Below the pieces are notes generated by a model that had not been told where the DNA came from, did not search any database, and saw only the letters and a program-made list of their open reading frames with translations. Positions 1 to 9,847 of a stretch of 64,000 bases of DNA are shown here, in pieces (the stretch's first letter is position 1; the number at the start of each line of letters is the position of its first letter). Location: the NCBI GenBank assembly GCA_963798505.1, contig CAWCTX010000016.1, forward strand, positions 124,001-188,000, read 5' to 3'. Source of the DNA: CAVWSM01 sp963798505. Its GTDB lineage: Bacteria > Actinomycetota > Actinomycetes > Jiangellales > Jiangellaceae. The position numbers and the translations under genes were made by a program.

Positions 1-1
1 G

Positions 2-598
2 CTGCAGACCCTCGGCGGATCCGGGTTCCTGCAGGACTACCCCATCGAGCAGTACGTTCGCGACGCCAAGATCGACACGCTCTACGAGGGCACCACGGCG
101 ATCCAGGGCCAGGACCTGTTCTTCCGCAAGATCGTGAAGGACCGCGGCAAGGCGCTGATGTCGCTGGCCGGTCAGATTCACGAGTTCGTCGAGTCGGAGG
201 CCGGCAACGGCCGGCTCAAGAACGAGCGCGGCCTTCTCGCCCGGGCGCTGGAAGACGTCAACGGCCTCGTCGGTGTGCTCACCGGCTTCCTGATGTCATC
301 GCAGCCGGGTGTCGAGGGCAGCGATCCGCGCAACGTCTACAAGGTCGGCCAGAACACCACGCGTCTGCTGCTCGCGGCCGGTGACCTGGTGACGGCATGG
401 CTGCTGCTGCGCCAGGCCGAGGTCGCCCTCGCCAAACTCGACGGCGAGCTCCAGGAGTTGGACAAGGCGTTCTACGAGGGCAAGGTGGCGGCCGCACAGT
501 GGTTCGTCCGCCAGGTGCTGCCCAAGCTGCGCAGCGAGCTCAAGATCGCCGAGGCGACCGACAACGACCTGATGGACCTGCCGGAGGCGGCGTTCTGA
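2..598 (+). CDS. acyl-CoA dehydrogenase, C-terminal part (cut by window edge)
   Basis: The reading frame is open from base 2 and ends at TGA 596-598, so the start lies outside the window. The visible ~198 residues begin with LGGSGF, followed by YEGTTAIQGQDL, a signature of the C-terminal helical domain of FAD-dependent acyl-CoA dehydrogenases, which oxidise acyl-CoA to trans-2-enoyl-CoA in beta-oxidation. The long helical tail after this motif (ending DLPEAAF) resembles the extended FadE5-type enzymes of actinobacteria. Substrate chain length cannot be read from this part. The next gene follows 20 bases later on the same strand. Confidence 0.88.
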   Translation: MQTLGGSGFLQDYPIEQYVRDAKIDTLYEGTTAIQGQDLFFRKIVKDRGKALMSLAGQIHEFVESEAGNGRLKNERGLLARALEDVNGLVGVLTGFLMSSQPGVEGSDPRNVYKVGQNTTRLLLAAGDLVTAWLLLRQAEVALAKLDGELQELDKAFYEGKVAAAQWFVRQVLPKLRSELKIAEATDNDLMDLPEAAF

Positions 599-618
599 GC
601 CGGCCTACGCTCGCTGAC

Positions 619-1023
619 GTGACGCAATCGCCTGTACGTCAGATGCGGGTCGTCGTGACCACGGACAACTATGACGAGGCCGTGCGGTTCTACCGGGACG
701 TCCTCGGTCTGCGCGAGCAGCTGTCCATCGATGCACCCGAGGGTCGGGTGACGATCCTCGAGGCCGGCGTGGCCACGCTCGAGATCGCCGATCCGGCACA
801 GGCGGACTACATCGACCGCGTCGAGGTGGGACAGCGGGTGGCGGGCCATCTCCGGGTCGCGTTCGAGGTCGACGACTCGACCGCAATGACTGCGACGCTG
901 GCCGAGGCCGGCGCGACCGTGATCGCCACGCCGCGGCGCACGCCGTGGGACTCGCTCAACGCTCGGCTGGCAGCGCCGGCCGACCTGCAGCTCACGCTGT
1001 TCACCGAGCTCGGCGACGACTGA
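619..1023 (+). CDS. VOC (glyoxalase/bleomycin-resistance) family protein
   Basis: A 134-residue protein if translation starts at GTG 619; an ATG at 643 (MRVVV) is the alternative. The pattern RVVVTTDNYDEAVRFYRDVLGL near the N-terminus, then ILEAG..ATLEIA and, at the C-terminus, AAPADLQLTLF, fits a single vicinal-oxygen-chelate module with two beta-alpha-beta-beta-beta units. Members act as metal-dependent lyases, dioxygenases or resistance proteins, and this one cannot be assigned a substrate. It sits 20 bases after the acyl-CoA dehydrogenase and may be co-transcribed with it. The 3' side runs into palindromic repeats. Confidence 0.75.
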   Translation: MTQSPVRQMRVVVTTDNYDEAVRFYRDVLGLREQLSIDAPEGRVTILEAGVATLEIADPAQADYIDRVEVGQRVAGHLRVAFEVDDSTAMTATLAEAGATVIATPRRTPWDSLNARLAAPADLQLTLFTELGDD

Positions 1024-1052
1024 GCCCCGGGAAGGCGGGTTCACCCGACGCC

Positions 1053-1098
1053 GCTGGGGCGCCCCAACGTCGCTCGAGCAACGCTGGGGCGCCCCAGC
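1053..1098. repeat. two GCTGGGGCGCCCCAGC palindromes (intergenic)
   Basis: A copy with one mismatch at 1053-1068 (right arm GCCCCAAC) is followed by a perfect 16-base palindrome at 1083-1098, between the convergent VOC and GH20 genes. The same palindrome recurs three times at 37472-37550. It could act as a bidirectional terminator or be a dispersed repeat. Confidence 0.7.
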
Positions 1099-1111
1099 AC
1101 CCCAGCGGCCC

Positions 1112-2725
1112 TCAGTCGAGGATGTTGCGCACGACCTCGTCGAAGTAGGCCGCCCGCTCCTCCCGCGTCGCAGGCCTACCGACAATGCCGGGACGCTCCT
1201 GCCAGGGCAGCGGGCCGTTGTCGCGGCGGTATTCCACCCCGATCGCGTCGAGCCGTGGGAGATGCTCGTCGAGCCGCGTACGAAAGTCGGCAAAGTCCCG
1301 CGGTCCCGAAGACCAGATCGCCTCGGCGAACGCGCACAGCCGTGGGAACGCCATGTAGTCGATGACCCGCGGCGAGTCCATGTGCTCGGTCCAGATGTTG
1401 CACTGGCCGCCGAGAATGTGGAGGGCCTCGTCGGCGGTGAGCTCGGCGGGTACGGGGTCGAAGCCGTACACGTCCTCCAGCGTCAGTGGGATGCTCACCG
1501 GGATCGGCTCGGACGGCAGCTCGGACTGGCGGTAGTCGAGATACACCTGGTCGTCTGGGCAGGACACCACGTCATGCCCTTTGCGCGCGGCGGCGACGGC
1601 GCCGTACATCCCGCGCCACGACGCGACGATCGCGCCTGGGGCCAGGCCGCCCTCGAGGATCTCGTCCCACCCGAACAACCGGCGGCCGCGCGCGATGAGG
1701 TGGTCGTCGAGCTGACGGACGAACCAGCTCTGCAGGGCCTCGCCATTCTCGACACCGAGCTCGCGCATCCGCTCCCGCACGCGGGGGCTCGACTCCCACT
1801 GCGTCTTGGGGCACTCGTCCCCGCCGATACCGATGACTGGCGACGGGAAGATCTCCATGACCTCGTCGAGCACGTGGCGGAAGAACTCGATCGTGGACTC
1901 TTCGACGTTGAGCACGTTGTGGTTGATGCCCCAGCGGGTCCAGACCTCCAGCTGCTCGCCGGTGACCCCGAGCTCCGGATAGGCAGCGATGGCCGCCTGT
2001 GCGTGACCGGGCGTCTCGATCTCGGGTACGACGGACACGTGTCGCTCCGCCGCGTACGCGACGATCTCGCGCAGGTCGTCCTGGGTGTAGAACCCGCCGT
2101 GCGGCCGGCCGTCACCGAGAGCGTCGCTGCTCGCCCCGACCTGCGACTCGCGACGCCAGGCGCCGACCTCGGTCAGCCGTGGGTAGCGCTTGATCTCAAC
2201 GCGCCAGCCCTGGTCGTCGGTGAGGTGCAGGTGCAGGACGTTGAGCCGGTGCATCGCCATCAGGTCGATGAAGCGCAGGATGTCGGCCTTGGGCACGAAG
2301 TGGCGTACGACGTCGAGCATCACGCCCCGCCAGCCGAACCGCGGCGCGTCCTCGATGTGGCACGCGGGCACGGTCCACTCCACCCCGGTCACTCGCGCAC
2401 GGCGGAAGACCTGTGGCGGCAGCAGCTGGCGCAGCGCCTGCGCGCCGTAGAACACCCCGGCGGCGTCGGCGCCCTCGATGCGCACCACATCAGGGGTCAC
2501 CGTGAGCCGGTACCCCTCGGACGGCAAGGAGTCGTCGATGCTGAGCCGTACGACGTCGTCCTCGCCCTCGCCGCTGTGCAGCGAGAAGCCGGTCGCCGGC
2601 CCGAGCGCGCCGCGCAGCCATCGTGCGACGCCATCGAGCGCGGGCTCCGCCGCGACCACGGTGCGCTCGGAGAACGTGAAGTGCCCAGTTGCAGGCGCGT
2701 ACGAAATCGGGCGTGGCAGCAGCAC
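1112..2725 (-). CDS. beta-N-acetylhexosaminidase, glycoside hydrolase family 20
   Basis: A 537-residue GH20 enzyme removing terminal GlcNAc/GalNAc by substrate-assisted catalysis. An N-terminal GH20b-like domain (~1-120) precedes the TIM barrel, which shows RGVMLDVVRHF (~133), HLHLTDDQGWR (~165), PEIETPGHA (~234) and the catalytic Asp303-Glu304 pair in IGIGGDECPK. No signal peptide is evident, so it probably acts in the cytoplasm on imported sugars. The start is GTG 2723-2725 with a GGAG five bases upstream. The reading frame is intact, unlike many neighbours. It may work with the amino-sugar operon at 15.6-24.1 kb (inference). Confidence 0.92.
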   Translation of the reverse strand: MLLPRPISYAPATGHFTFSERTVVAAEPALDGVARWLRGALGPATGFSLHSGEGEDDVVRLSIDDSLPSEGYRLTVTPDVVRIEGADAAGVFYGAQALRQLLPPQVFRRARVTGVEWTVPACHIEDAPRFGWRGVMLDVVRHFVPKADILRFIDLMAMHRLNVLHLHLTDDQGWRVEIKRYPRLTEVGAWRRESQVGASSDALGDGRPHGGFYTQDDLREIVAYAAERHVSVVPEIETPGHAQAAIAAYPELGVTGEQLEVWTRWGINHNVLNVEESTIEFFRHVLDEVMEIFPSPVIGIGGDECPKTQWESSPRVRERMRELGVENGEALQSWFVRQLDDHLIARGRRLFGWDEILEGGLAPGAIVASWRGMYGAVAAARKGHDVVSCPDDQVYLDYRQSELPSEPIPVSIPLTLEDVYGFDPVPAELTADEALHILGGQCNIWTEHMDSPRVIDYMAFPRLCAFAEAIWSSGPRDFADFRTRLDEHLPRLDAIGVEYRRDNGPLPWQERPGIVGRPATREERAAYFDEVVRNILD

Positions 2726-2852
2726 AGCATCTCCAGGCGCGGGGTCTGCGATCCGTAAAGTTCGTTTCCAATAACCCTAGCGGCTTCGCATGCCCGTTGC
2801 TCGGCCGACCCCTGAGCGGTAGACCTTAAGCAGGCTCGGTCAAGGAGGACCC

Positions 2853-3488
2853 ATGGACCCGAGGACTACCGCCGTCGTGCTCATCGAGTTCCAGAACGAC
2901 TTCACCAGCGAGGGCGGCGCCCTCCACGGCGCTGTCAAGGACGTCATGGCCGAGACGGGCATGCTGGACAACACCAAGAAGGTTGTCGAGGCAGCTCGTC
3001 AGGCCGGCGCCACCGTGATCCACGCGCCGATCAGCTTCAAGGGCGGCTATCAGGAGATCACCAACCACCCCTACGGCATCCTCAAGGGCGTCGTCGACAG
3101 CAATGCGTTCGTCCAAGGCGAGTGGGGTGCGCAGATCATCGACGACCTGGCGCCGGCGGACGACGACATCGTCGTCGAGGGCAAGCGCGGGCTCGACACG
3201 TTTGCCAGCACCAACCTCGATTTCATCCTGCGCAGCAAGGGTCTGCAGACCGTTGCCCTGGGCGGGTTCCTCACCAACTGCTGCGTCGAGTCGACGATGC
3301 GGTCGGCGTACGAGCGCGGCTACGAGGTGGTGACCCTCACCGACTGCGTGGCCGCGACGAGCTCCGAGGAACACGCGAACGCGATCACGTACGACTACCC
3401 GATGTTCTCCAAGCCGATGGCCAGCGAGGAGTTCATCGGCGGGCTCGGCGGTCAGGAGTCGGCGGGCGACACCAGCCGCGGCTACTGA
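2853..3488 (+). CDS. isochorismatase-family cysteine hydrolase
   Basis: A 211-residue alpha/beta hydrolase of the isochorismatase/nicotinamidase superfamily. The expected triad is visible: Asp in IEFQNDF near residue 14, Lys in EGKRGLDTF, and the nucleophile Cys in LTNCCVESTMRSAY. The family hydrolyses amides such as nicotinamide, ureidoacrylate or N-carbamoyl compounds; the substrate here is unknown. An AAGGAGG ribosome binding site lies just before ATG 2853. Its stop overlaps the end of the convergent thioredoxin-NHL gene by seven bases. Confidence 0.87.
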   Translation: MDPRTTAVVLIEFQNDFTSEGGALHGAVKDVMAETGMLDNTKKVVEAARQAGATVIHAPISFKGGYQEITNHPYGILKGVVDSNAFVQGEWGAQIIDDLAPADDDIVVEGKRGLDTFASTNLDFILRSKGLQTVALGGFLTNCCVESTMRSAYERGYEVVTLTDCVAATSSEEHANAITYDYPMFSKPMASEEFIGGLGGQESAGDTSRGY

Positions 3489-5299
3489 CGGCCGGACAGG
3501 AACAGCTCGAGCCGTGTCGGCGCGCCCTCGACGACGCGCACGGGGACGCCCCAGTCCTGCTGGTGGACGTGGCAGGCGGCACCTTCACCTACGCCGTCGT
3601 CGCACGAGGCAGCCATCGCCGCGATGTGCAGCACGCCGTCACCGACCCGCGGGTCGATGTCGAGCAATCGGGTGAGCTCGGCGCCGCGACCGTCGCCGTC
3701 GCGCACGAGCGCGGCCGGAGTGGCCGAGACGACGAGCCGGGTCGCCGGCCCGTACCTCTCATCAAGCTTCTGGCCAGGCGGCGGCTCGAAGACGACGGTC
3801 AGCTCGATCTTGCCCGGCCCGATCTCTATCGTCGGCCGCTGGGTTCGGTGCGCAAAGCCGTCGGTACGGGTCACGGCCGAACCGAGCGGCACCCTGGTGA
3901 GGCGATGTGCGGCGCTCTCGACCACGACCAGCGTGTCGCCGTCGACGACCGCGCCGCTCGGCTCGCGCAACCCGGTCGCGAGCGTCGTCACCTCGCCGGT
4001 CGCCGGGTCGAAGCGCCGGACCGCGTCGTTGTAGGTGTCGGACACCGCAACCGAGCCGTCGGGGAGCGCGGTCACGCCGAGGGGGTGCTGCAGCAGCGCA
4101 TCCTCCGCGGGGCCATCGCGGAAGCCGAAGTCGAACAACCCGGTGCCCACCGCGGTGTGCACTCCGGTCTCGTCGATCCAGCGCAGCGACGAGGTCTCCG
4201 AGTCGGCCAGCCACAGCCGGGTTTCCGTTGCCGCCAGACCGGAGGTCTGGGCGAACCATGCCTCGTCGAGGGCGCCGTCGAGCAATCCCTCGTTCGTCGT
4301 CCCCGCTGCCACATCGACAACGCCGGTCACCGGGTCGAACGTCCACAGCTGATGGATCCCCGCCATCGCGATCCAGACCCGGCCCTGCCACCAGGCGACG
4401 TCCCAGGGGCTGGACAGGTCATCCGTCCCCGACCCTTGCATCCACTGCCGTCCAGACCCGGCGACCGTGTGCACGGCGCCGTCGGACAGCCGGACCCCGC
4501 GCAGCGCGTGGTTGACGGTGTCGGCGACGACGACGTCGTACCCCACCCGCGCGGCGACGTCCGCTGGCAGGAGCAGGACACCCTGCGGCTCGGAGAATCG
4601 GGCAACGTCGGCATCGCCGTCAACGAGGCCGCGCTCGCCCGAACCGATCCGCCGGACCACGTCGGCCGCGTCGGCGTCGAGGACGACCAGGCTGTGGTGC
4701 TTGGTGTCGGAGACGAGCCAGGTGCCGTCGGGGAGCCCGACGACCTTGCCGGGAAACCGGAGCTCGGTCGGCTCCGGCTCGGGCGGCACGTACGGGCCCT
4801 CGCCGCGCTGCAGCGTGCCGCGCGCCTCGTGCTGCGGCACCAGCTCTGCGAGCAGCGCCTCGAGCGCGTGCGCATGCCCCTCACCGGAGAACTGCGCGAC
4901 GACATAGCCCTCGGGATCGATCAGGGTCAGAGTCGGCCAGGCCCGCACGGCGTACGCCTGCCAGGTCGTCAGCTCGGGGTCGTCGAGGACCGGGTGTGCG
5001 ACCTCGTAGCGCTCGACCGCCGCGACCAGCGCCGCATGGTCGGCCTCGTGCACGAACTTGGGTGAGTGCACGCCGACGACAACGAGCTCGTCCGCGAACC
5101 GCTCCTCGAGCGGTCGCAGCTCGTCGAGCACGTGCAGGCAGTTGACACAGCAGAAGGTCCAGAAGTCCAAGAGCAGAAAGCGGCCGCGCAGATCGGCGAG
5201 CCGCAGTTCCTGGCCGCCGGTGTTGAGCCAGCCGCCCTTGCCGACGAGCTCGGGGGCGCGGACGCGGGCGCGATTCGTACTCACGACGCCATTCAACAC
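3482..5299 (-). CDS. thioredoxin-like / NHL-repeat protein (NHLRC2 type)
   Basis: 605 residues with a thioredoxin-fold N-terminus and an NHL-repeat propeller. The redox site WTFCCVNCLHVLDEL (about residue 50) carries the CCxxC arrangement typical of NHLRC2-like proteins. Repeated GLPDGT/VSDT.. blades follow from ~170 to ~500, and a beta-rich C-terminal domain ends with a Cys-rich stretch. The annotated start is GTG 5299; an in-frame GTG at 5284 (VSTNRAR) is possible. There is no signal peptide, so it is probably a cytosolic redox or scaffold protein of unknown substrate. The frame is intact. Confidence 0.85.
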   Translation of the reverse strand: MLNGVVSTNRARVRAPELVGKGGWLNTGGQELRLADLRGRFLLLDFWTFCCVNCLHVLDELRPLEERFADELVVVGVHSPKFVHEADHAALVAAVERYEVAHPVLDDPELTTWQAYAVRAWPTLTLIDPEGYVVAQFSGEGHAHALEALLAELVPQHEARGTLQRGEGPYVPPEPEPTELRFPGKVVGLPDGTWLVSDTKHHSLVVLDADAADVVRRIGSGERGLVDGDADVARFSEPQGVLLLPADVAARVGYDVVVADTVNHALRGVRLSDGAVHTVAGSGRQWMQGSGTDDLSSPWDVAWWQGRVWIAMAGIHQLWTFDPVTGVVDVAAGTTNEGLLDGALDEAWFAQTSGLAATETRLWLADSETSSLRWIDETGVHTAVGTGLFDFGFRDGPAEDALLQHPLGVTALPDGSVAVSDTYNDAVRRFDPATGEVTTLATGLREPSGAVVDGDTLVVVESAAHRLTRVPLGSAVTRTDGFAHRTQRPTIEIGPGKIELTVVFEPPPGQKLDERYGPATRLVVSATPAALVRDGDGRGAELTRLLDIDPRVGDGVLHIAAMAASCDDGVGEGAACHVHQQDWGVPVRVVEGAPTRLELFLSGRQ

Positions 5300-5341
5300 A
5301 GCCGTCGTGGCGATCGTTCCCGCGCCCGCTGCCCTCCGCGC

Positions 5342-6158
5342 TCAGACGTCCCACACCCCGGTGGCAGCAGCAGCCTTCGCGAACTCGCGGAAGTCCTTCG
5401 GCTCCCGGCCGAGAGCACGCTGGACGCCATCGGTCAGGTGCGCGTTGCGACCGTCGAGCACCCGTGCGAACAGGTCGGTGAACGCCTCAACCATGTCCGG
5501 CAGCATTTCCTCTGCGGCGAGCGCCTCAGCGAACTGCTCCGTGGTGACGGGCGCATAGGTGATGTCGCGGCCCGTCACCTCGCTGAGATCGGCGGCGACG
5601 TCTGCGATGGTGAGCAGCCGGGGACCGCTGAGCTCGTAAAGCAGCCCTGAGTGCCCAGGCTCGGTCAGTGCCGCGACAGCGACGTCGGCGATGTCGTCGG
5701 CGTCGACGAATGGCTCTGCGAGGGAACCCAGTGGCAGCACCACTTCGCCGCTGAGCACCTCATCGAGCAGGAAGCCTTCGCTGAAGTTCTGGTTGATCCA
5801 GCTCGACCGCACGACAGTCCAGTCGACACCCAGGGTCTGCACGCCGATCTCGGCCACCAGGCCCTCTTCCTCCCCGCGGCCCGAGAGCAGCACGAGGCGC
5901 TTCGCTCCGGCCGCAACAGCCTGCTCGCCGAAGGCACGGATCGCCTCTGCGCCGCCAGGCAGCGCCAGGTCCGGGTAGTAGACGACGTACGCCGCCTCGA
6001 CCCCGTCCAGCGCGGGACCCCAGGTCGACGGGTTTCTCCCAGTCGAAGGGCGGGTTGCCCGACCGGGATCCAGCTCGGACGTCGATGCCACGCTCGTTCA
6101 GACGCTGGGCGACGCGACGGCCGGTCTTGCCAGTTCCTCCGGTGATCAGGATGGTCAT
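5342..6158 (-). CDS. NmrA-like NAD(P)-binding protein, frameshifted
   Basis: The N-terminus MTILITGGTGKTGRRVAQRL is a Rossmann GxxGxxG motif typical of NmrA/ergot-alkaloid-type NAD(P)H-binding oxidoreductases. It is read from 6158, but the rest (STWGPALDGVEAAYVVYYPDL onward, ending VWDV) is in another frame. The switch is near 6026-6034 at a short G run; one extra base explains it. Joined, the protein is ~271 residues, the usual family length. A good ribosome binding site (GAGAGGA) precedes ATG 6158. It is either a consensus error or a recent mutation. Confidence 0.78.
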
Positions 6159-6256
6159 TCCGGTTCTCCTCTCCGTTGATTCCAGTCAACGGAGAGGAGC
6201 GCAGGATGAACATGGTCGAGCCGCTCGGCCCCATGCGTGCGCGTCTACGGCGGCGC

Positions 6257-7166
6257 TTACCCCTTGACGCTGCCCGCGAGCAGGCCGCGGACGAAGTAGC
6301 GCTGGAGCGAGATGAACACGATGAGCGGCACGATGATCGCGACAAAGGCGCCGGCCGAGAGCAGGTGCCACGACGTGCCTCGGGTGCCGGACAGCTCCGC
6401 CAGGCGCACCGTCAACGGGGCGACGTCGAGCGAGCCACCCGCCATGGTCAGCGCGACGAGCAGGTCGTTCCACACCCAGAGGAACTGGAAGATGCTGAAC
6501 GCCGCGATGACCGGCACAAGCAGGGGCAGCATGATCTGCAGGAAGATCCGGACGTGGCCCGCGCCGTCGACGCGCGCAGCCTCCACCAGCTCCCCCGGGA
6601 TCTCCCGCATGAAGTTGTGCAACAGGAAGATCGCCAACGGCAACGCGAAGATCGAGTGCGAGATCCACACCGGCCAGAACGTGCCGTTGAGGCCCCAGTC
6701 GACGAACCGGGTGAGCAACGGCAGCAGAGCGATCTGCAGCGGCACGATCTGCAGCGCGAACACGGCGACGAAGAGGAAGTCGCGACCCCGGAAGTGGGTC
6801 CACGCAAACGCGTAGGCGGCCAATGTCGCCAGGCTCAACGGGATGAGCACCGACGGGATCGTGATCACCAGCGAGTTGATGAAGTAGGTCGAGAGGTTGG
6901 TCGTGGCGCCGAACAACACCTCGTCGTAGTTCTCGGTGGTGAACGTGGGATCGGTGAACCAGGTCCACCAGCCAGACTGCCGCACGTCCAGCGGGCGGTC
7001 GGATCGAGGTGATGAGCAGGCCGAACGTGGGAATCGTCCAGAGCACCGCGATGAGAATTGCCACCACCGATGCCCATGGCGACGCCAGGCGCTTCTTCGC
7101 TTCGGAAGCAGCGCGAGAGACAGGCTTCTCCGGCTCAATGACGGTCGGCGTCGTGATGGCGGTCAT
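6257..7166 (-). CDS. carbohydrate ABC transporter permease, MalG type (frameshifted)
   Basis: The inner-membrane subunit of a sugar importer. The N-terminus (MTAITTPTV.., one transmembrane helix WASVVAILIAVLWTIPTFG) is read from 7166. The main body, with five further hydrophobic segments, the permease loop VEAARVDGAGHVRIFLQIML and the conserved C-terminus FVRGLLAGSVKG, is in another frame. The frames meet near 6993. Its ATG overlaps the upstream permease stop by four bases (ATGA), so the two are translationally coupled. With the binding protein it forms an operon lacking an ATPase gene, as is common where a shared MsiK-type ATPase is used. Confidence 0.85.
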
Positions 7167-8127
7167 CGTGCCTCCGTCTTACGAAGCTGGCGGACGTTGT
7201 AGACGACGATCGGAATGACGAGCACGAACAGCAGCACCGCAAACGCCGAGCCGAGGCCCTCGTTGAAGAAGCGGAAACTCTGGTCGTAGAACTCGTTGGC
7301 CACGACGCTCGTCTGGAACTGGCCGCCTGTCGTGGTGCGGACGATGTCGAAGACCTTGAGCGTTCCGATGCCGATCGTGGTGACCACCACGATGAGCGCG
7401 GGACGGATGCTCGGCACCGTGATCAGGCGGAACATCTTGAAGCCGTAGAGCCCGTCAAGCGTCGCGGCCTCAATAATGTCGTCAGGGATCGACTTGATCG
7501 CCGCGGAGAGCACCGTCATGGCGAAGCCCGCCTGAATCCAGATCATGATGACGATGAGGAACAGCGTGTTCCACGGCGAGTGCAGCAGGAACTGATAGGG
7601 CTCGAACCCGAGCCAGACCAAGATCTGGTTGGCCAGTCCGATCTGGTTCACGCCCTCGGGCCGGTATTCGTAGACGAACTTCCAGATGATGGAAGCGCCG
7701 ACGAGCGAGATGGCCATCGGCAGGAAGATGAACGCCTTGGCGAGCAGCCTCCCCGCGCGCCCGGTCGACAAGCACCGCATAGAGCAAGCCGATGCCGGTG
7801 GCGATGATCGGCGTGAACAGCACCCAGAGGAAGGTGTTGCGCAGCACAGATCAGGTACTGGGACTCGGTGAAGATGTCGACGTAGTTGTCGAGGCCGACG
7901 AACTCGGTCCCGCGCGGGTTTTGGAACGAGGAGATGATCGTGAGGATGGCGGGGTAGAGAAGTCCTGCCACGAGCAACAGCACCGCGGGTAACAGGAAAG
8001 CGGCTGCGTTGACTCGCTCGGAGCGCTTGCCTTTCACACGGTCGGCGATCAGCAGCACGACCGCCATGACCCCGACGAACAACCCGATGGCCAGGAACAT
8101 CTGACCGAACTTCTCGGCGTTGTTCAC
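7163..8127 (-). CDS. carbohydrate ABC transporter permease, MalF type (two frameshifts)
   Basis: The partner permease of the same sugar importer. The N-terminus MNNAEKFGQMF with two hydrophobic helices runs to about FTESQYLI. It continues as LRNTFLWVLFTPIIATGIGLLYAVL in a second frame, then KAFIFLPMAISLVGASIIW to the end (LRKTEAR) in a third. Junctions are near 7850 and 7755. The EAA-like loop is DDIIEAATLDGLYGFKMFRL. The usual MalF length (~320) is recovered when the pieces are joined. It lies 90 bases after the binding-protein gene. Confidence 0.84.
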
Positions 8128-8217
8128 GTCCCACCTCCCCTTTGAGGACGGCCCGGGAGCGACGGAGCCGAGAGACCCGAGGGGTCACTCGGCTCCGGCG
8201 CTCACTCTGTCACATGA

Positions 8218-9616
8218 TCAAGATGCGGGCCAAGAGTTCTCGATGAAGGTCAAGACCTCCTCGCTGCTCGCACCCGTGATCCAGTCCGTCATGCCCTGCC
8301 AGAAGCTGCCGGCACCTACCGCGCCGGGCATGAGGTCGGATCCGTCGAACCGCTGGACCGAGTTGGGGTCCTGGAGAATCTCCACGGAGAGCTTGGAGAT
8401 CTCGCTGTCGACGTTGGCCGGGTCCAGGCCCTTGTTGGCGGACAGGAACCCGAAGCCCTGCTGGGCCCGCAGGTTCGCCCACGTCGGGCGAGGTGAGGTA
8501 GGCCTGGAAGGCCTCCACCTCGGGAGCGGACCGGAAGGCAGCGGTGAACTCGCCACCGACGAGCACCGGCTTCTCTGCCTCGGTCGGCCCAGGCAGGTAG
8601 AAGGCGAAGACGTCGCCGTCCTGGCCGACGCTGCCTGCGCCGGCGTCCTGGAAGTTGGCCGCGTAGAACGAGGCCTGACGGTGCAGGAAGCAGGACCCCT
8701 CGAGGATCGGCAGGCCGCCGTCCTGGAACGTCGTCGTGGCGATGGTGCTCACGTCACCAAGCCCGCCGTTGACGAAGTCCGGGTTCTTGAGGATCTCCCC
8801 GGCCTGGTCGAGCGCGTCGACGACCTGCGGGTCGTTGAACGGGATCTCGTGCTTCCACCACTGGTCGTAGACGTCCGGCCCGTTGTTGCGGAGGATGAGG
8901 TCCTCCATCCAGTCGGTGGCCGGCCAGCCAGTCGCGTCGCCGGAGCCGATGCCCGCGCACCACGCCTTGACCGCGCCCTCGGCGTGGTCCTCGGTGATCT
9001 GCTCAGTCAGCGCGATGAGGTCGTCCCACGTCGTGGGCACCTCGTAGCCGTTCTCCTCGAAGGCTGCCGGTGAGTACCACACGAAGGACTTGACGTTGGA
9101 GCTGTTGGGCGGCGCGTAGAAGACACCGTCGACGCTGCCGTACTCCTTCCACGCCGGGTCGTAGTTCGCATCCACGTTGGCCTCTGCCGCCTCGCCCACC
9201 GGGACGACCGCGTCGAACTCCTGGACCAGCGTCTGCAGCAGACCCGGCTGCGGGATGAACGCGACGTCCGGCGGGTTGCCGGCCTGGATGCGCACGGGCA
9301 GCTGAGCCTCGAACTCCTTGGAACCCTCGTACTGCACGTCGACGCCGGTGCACTGCTCGAATGGCTCGTACGACGCGATGTAGGCGGCGTCCTCTGGTGC
9401 CACGATCGAGGTGTAGACGGTGACCCGGGTGCCCTCCAGGTCGCCGAACTCCTCGTAGTCGGCGCAGTCGACGGCCGTGGCGTCGTCGGTGCCGCCGCCT
9501 CCCGCGGTGCTGTCGTCGTCATCGTCGTCGCCGCCACAGGCGGCAAGGACGAGTGACAAGCCGAGAGCAGCGGCTACAACAGCGGTGCCGCGGCGTCTCC
9601 GGAAAATGCGTGCCAT
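8218..9616 (-). CDS. sugar ABC transporter substrate-binding lipoprotein (frameshifted)
   Basis: The extracellular solute-binding protein (family 1) that delivers sugar to the two permeases downstream. The signal peptide MARIFRRRRGTAVVAAALGL.. ends in the lipobox LAACGG, followed by a DDDDDD linker. Start ATG 9616 is supported by AAGGAGG just upstream. The body is continuous to about 8485, where the frame changes; the C-terminus TWANLRAQQGFGFLSANKGL..ENSWPAS ends at 8218. Joined, it is ~466 residues. The sugar is not identifiable from sequence, but the family usually binds oligosaccharides such as alpha- or beta-glucosides. Confidence 0.87.
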
Positions 9617-9810
9617 GTGGTCGGCCTCCTTCCGCAGCCGCCTCGTCAGCGGCACGGATCGATCTCGCACATTCTGTGTTCCTCGATCGAAATGTGAACG
9701 CGCGTGGACGGCAAGGGCAGCGGGCACTCTGGCGGTAACGGTTCGACAACTTCACCGACATGTGACCCCAAGAGTCGGGAGGAGTGGGACGTGTCGGACA
9801 TGGTGACGCC

Positions 9811-9824
9811 ATGAGAGCGCTCCA
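9811..9824. promoter_or_regulatory. possible LacI-family operator upstream of the sugar importer
   Basis: The sequence TGAGAGCGCTCCAT (9812-9825) has the perfect core palindrome GAGCGCTC (9815-9822) and resembles TGGGAGCGCTCCCA operators of actinobacterial sugar LacI-type repressors. It lies about 195 bases upstream of the binding-protein start and 25 bases before the HIT gene, in the divergent spacer 9617-9847. No LacI gene is in the window. In such GC-rich DNA a chance match is possible. Confidence 0.35.
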
Positions 9825-9847
9825 TCGCCTCGGTAACCTCGGCCTTG

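Noticed and set aside
1262..2758. A 498-codon plus-strand open frame
   Set aside because: Antisense to the well-supported GH20 gene; no recognisable motif.
3122..5065. A 647-codon plus-strand open frame
   Set aside because: It is antisense to the thioredoxin-NHL gene and gives no domain; long shadow frames are expected in GC-rich DNA.
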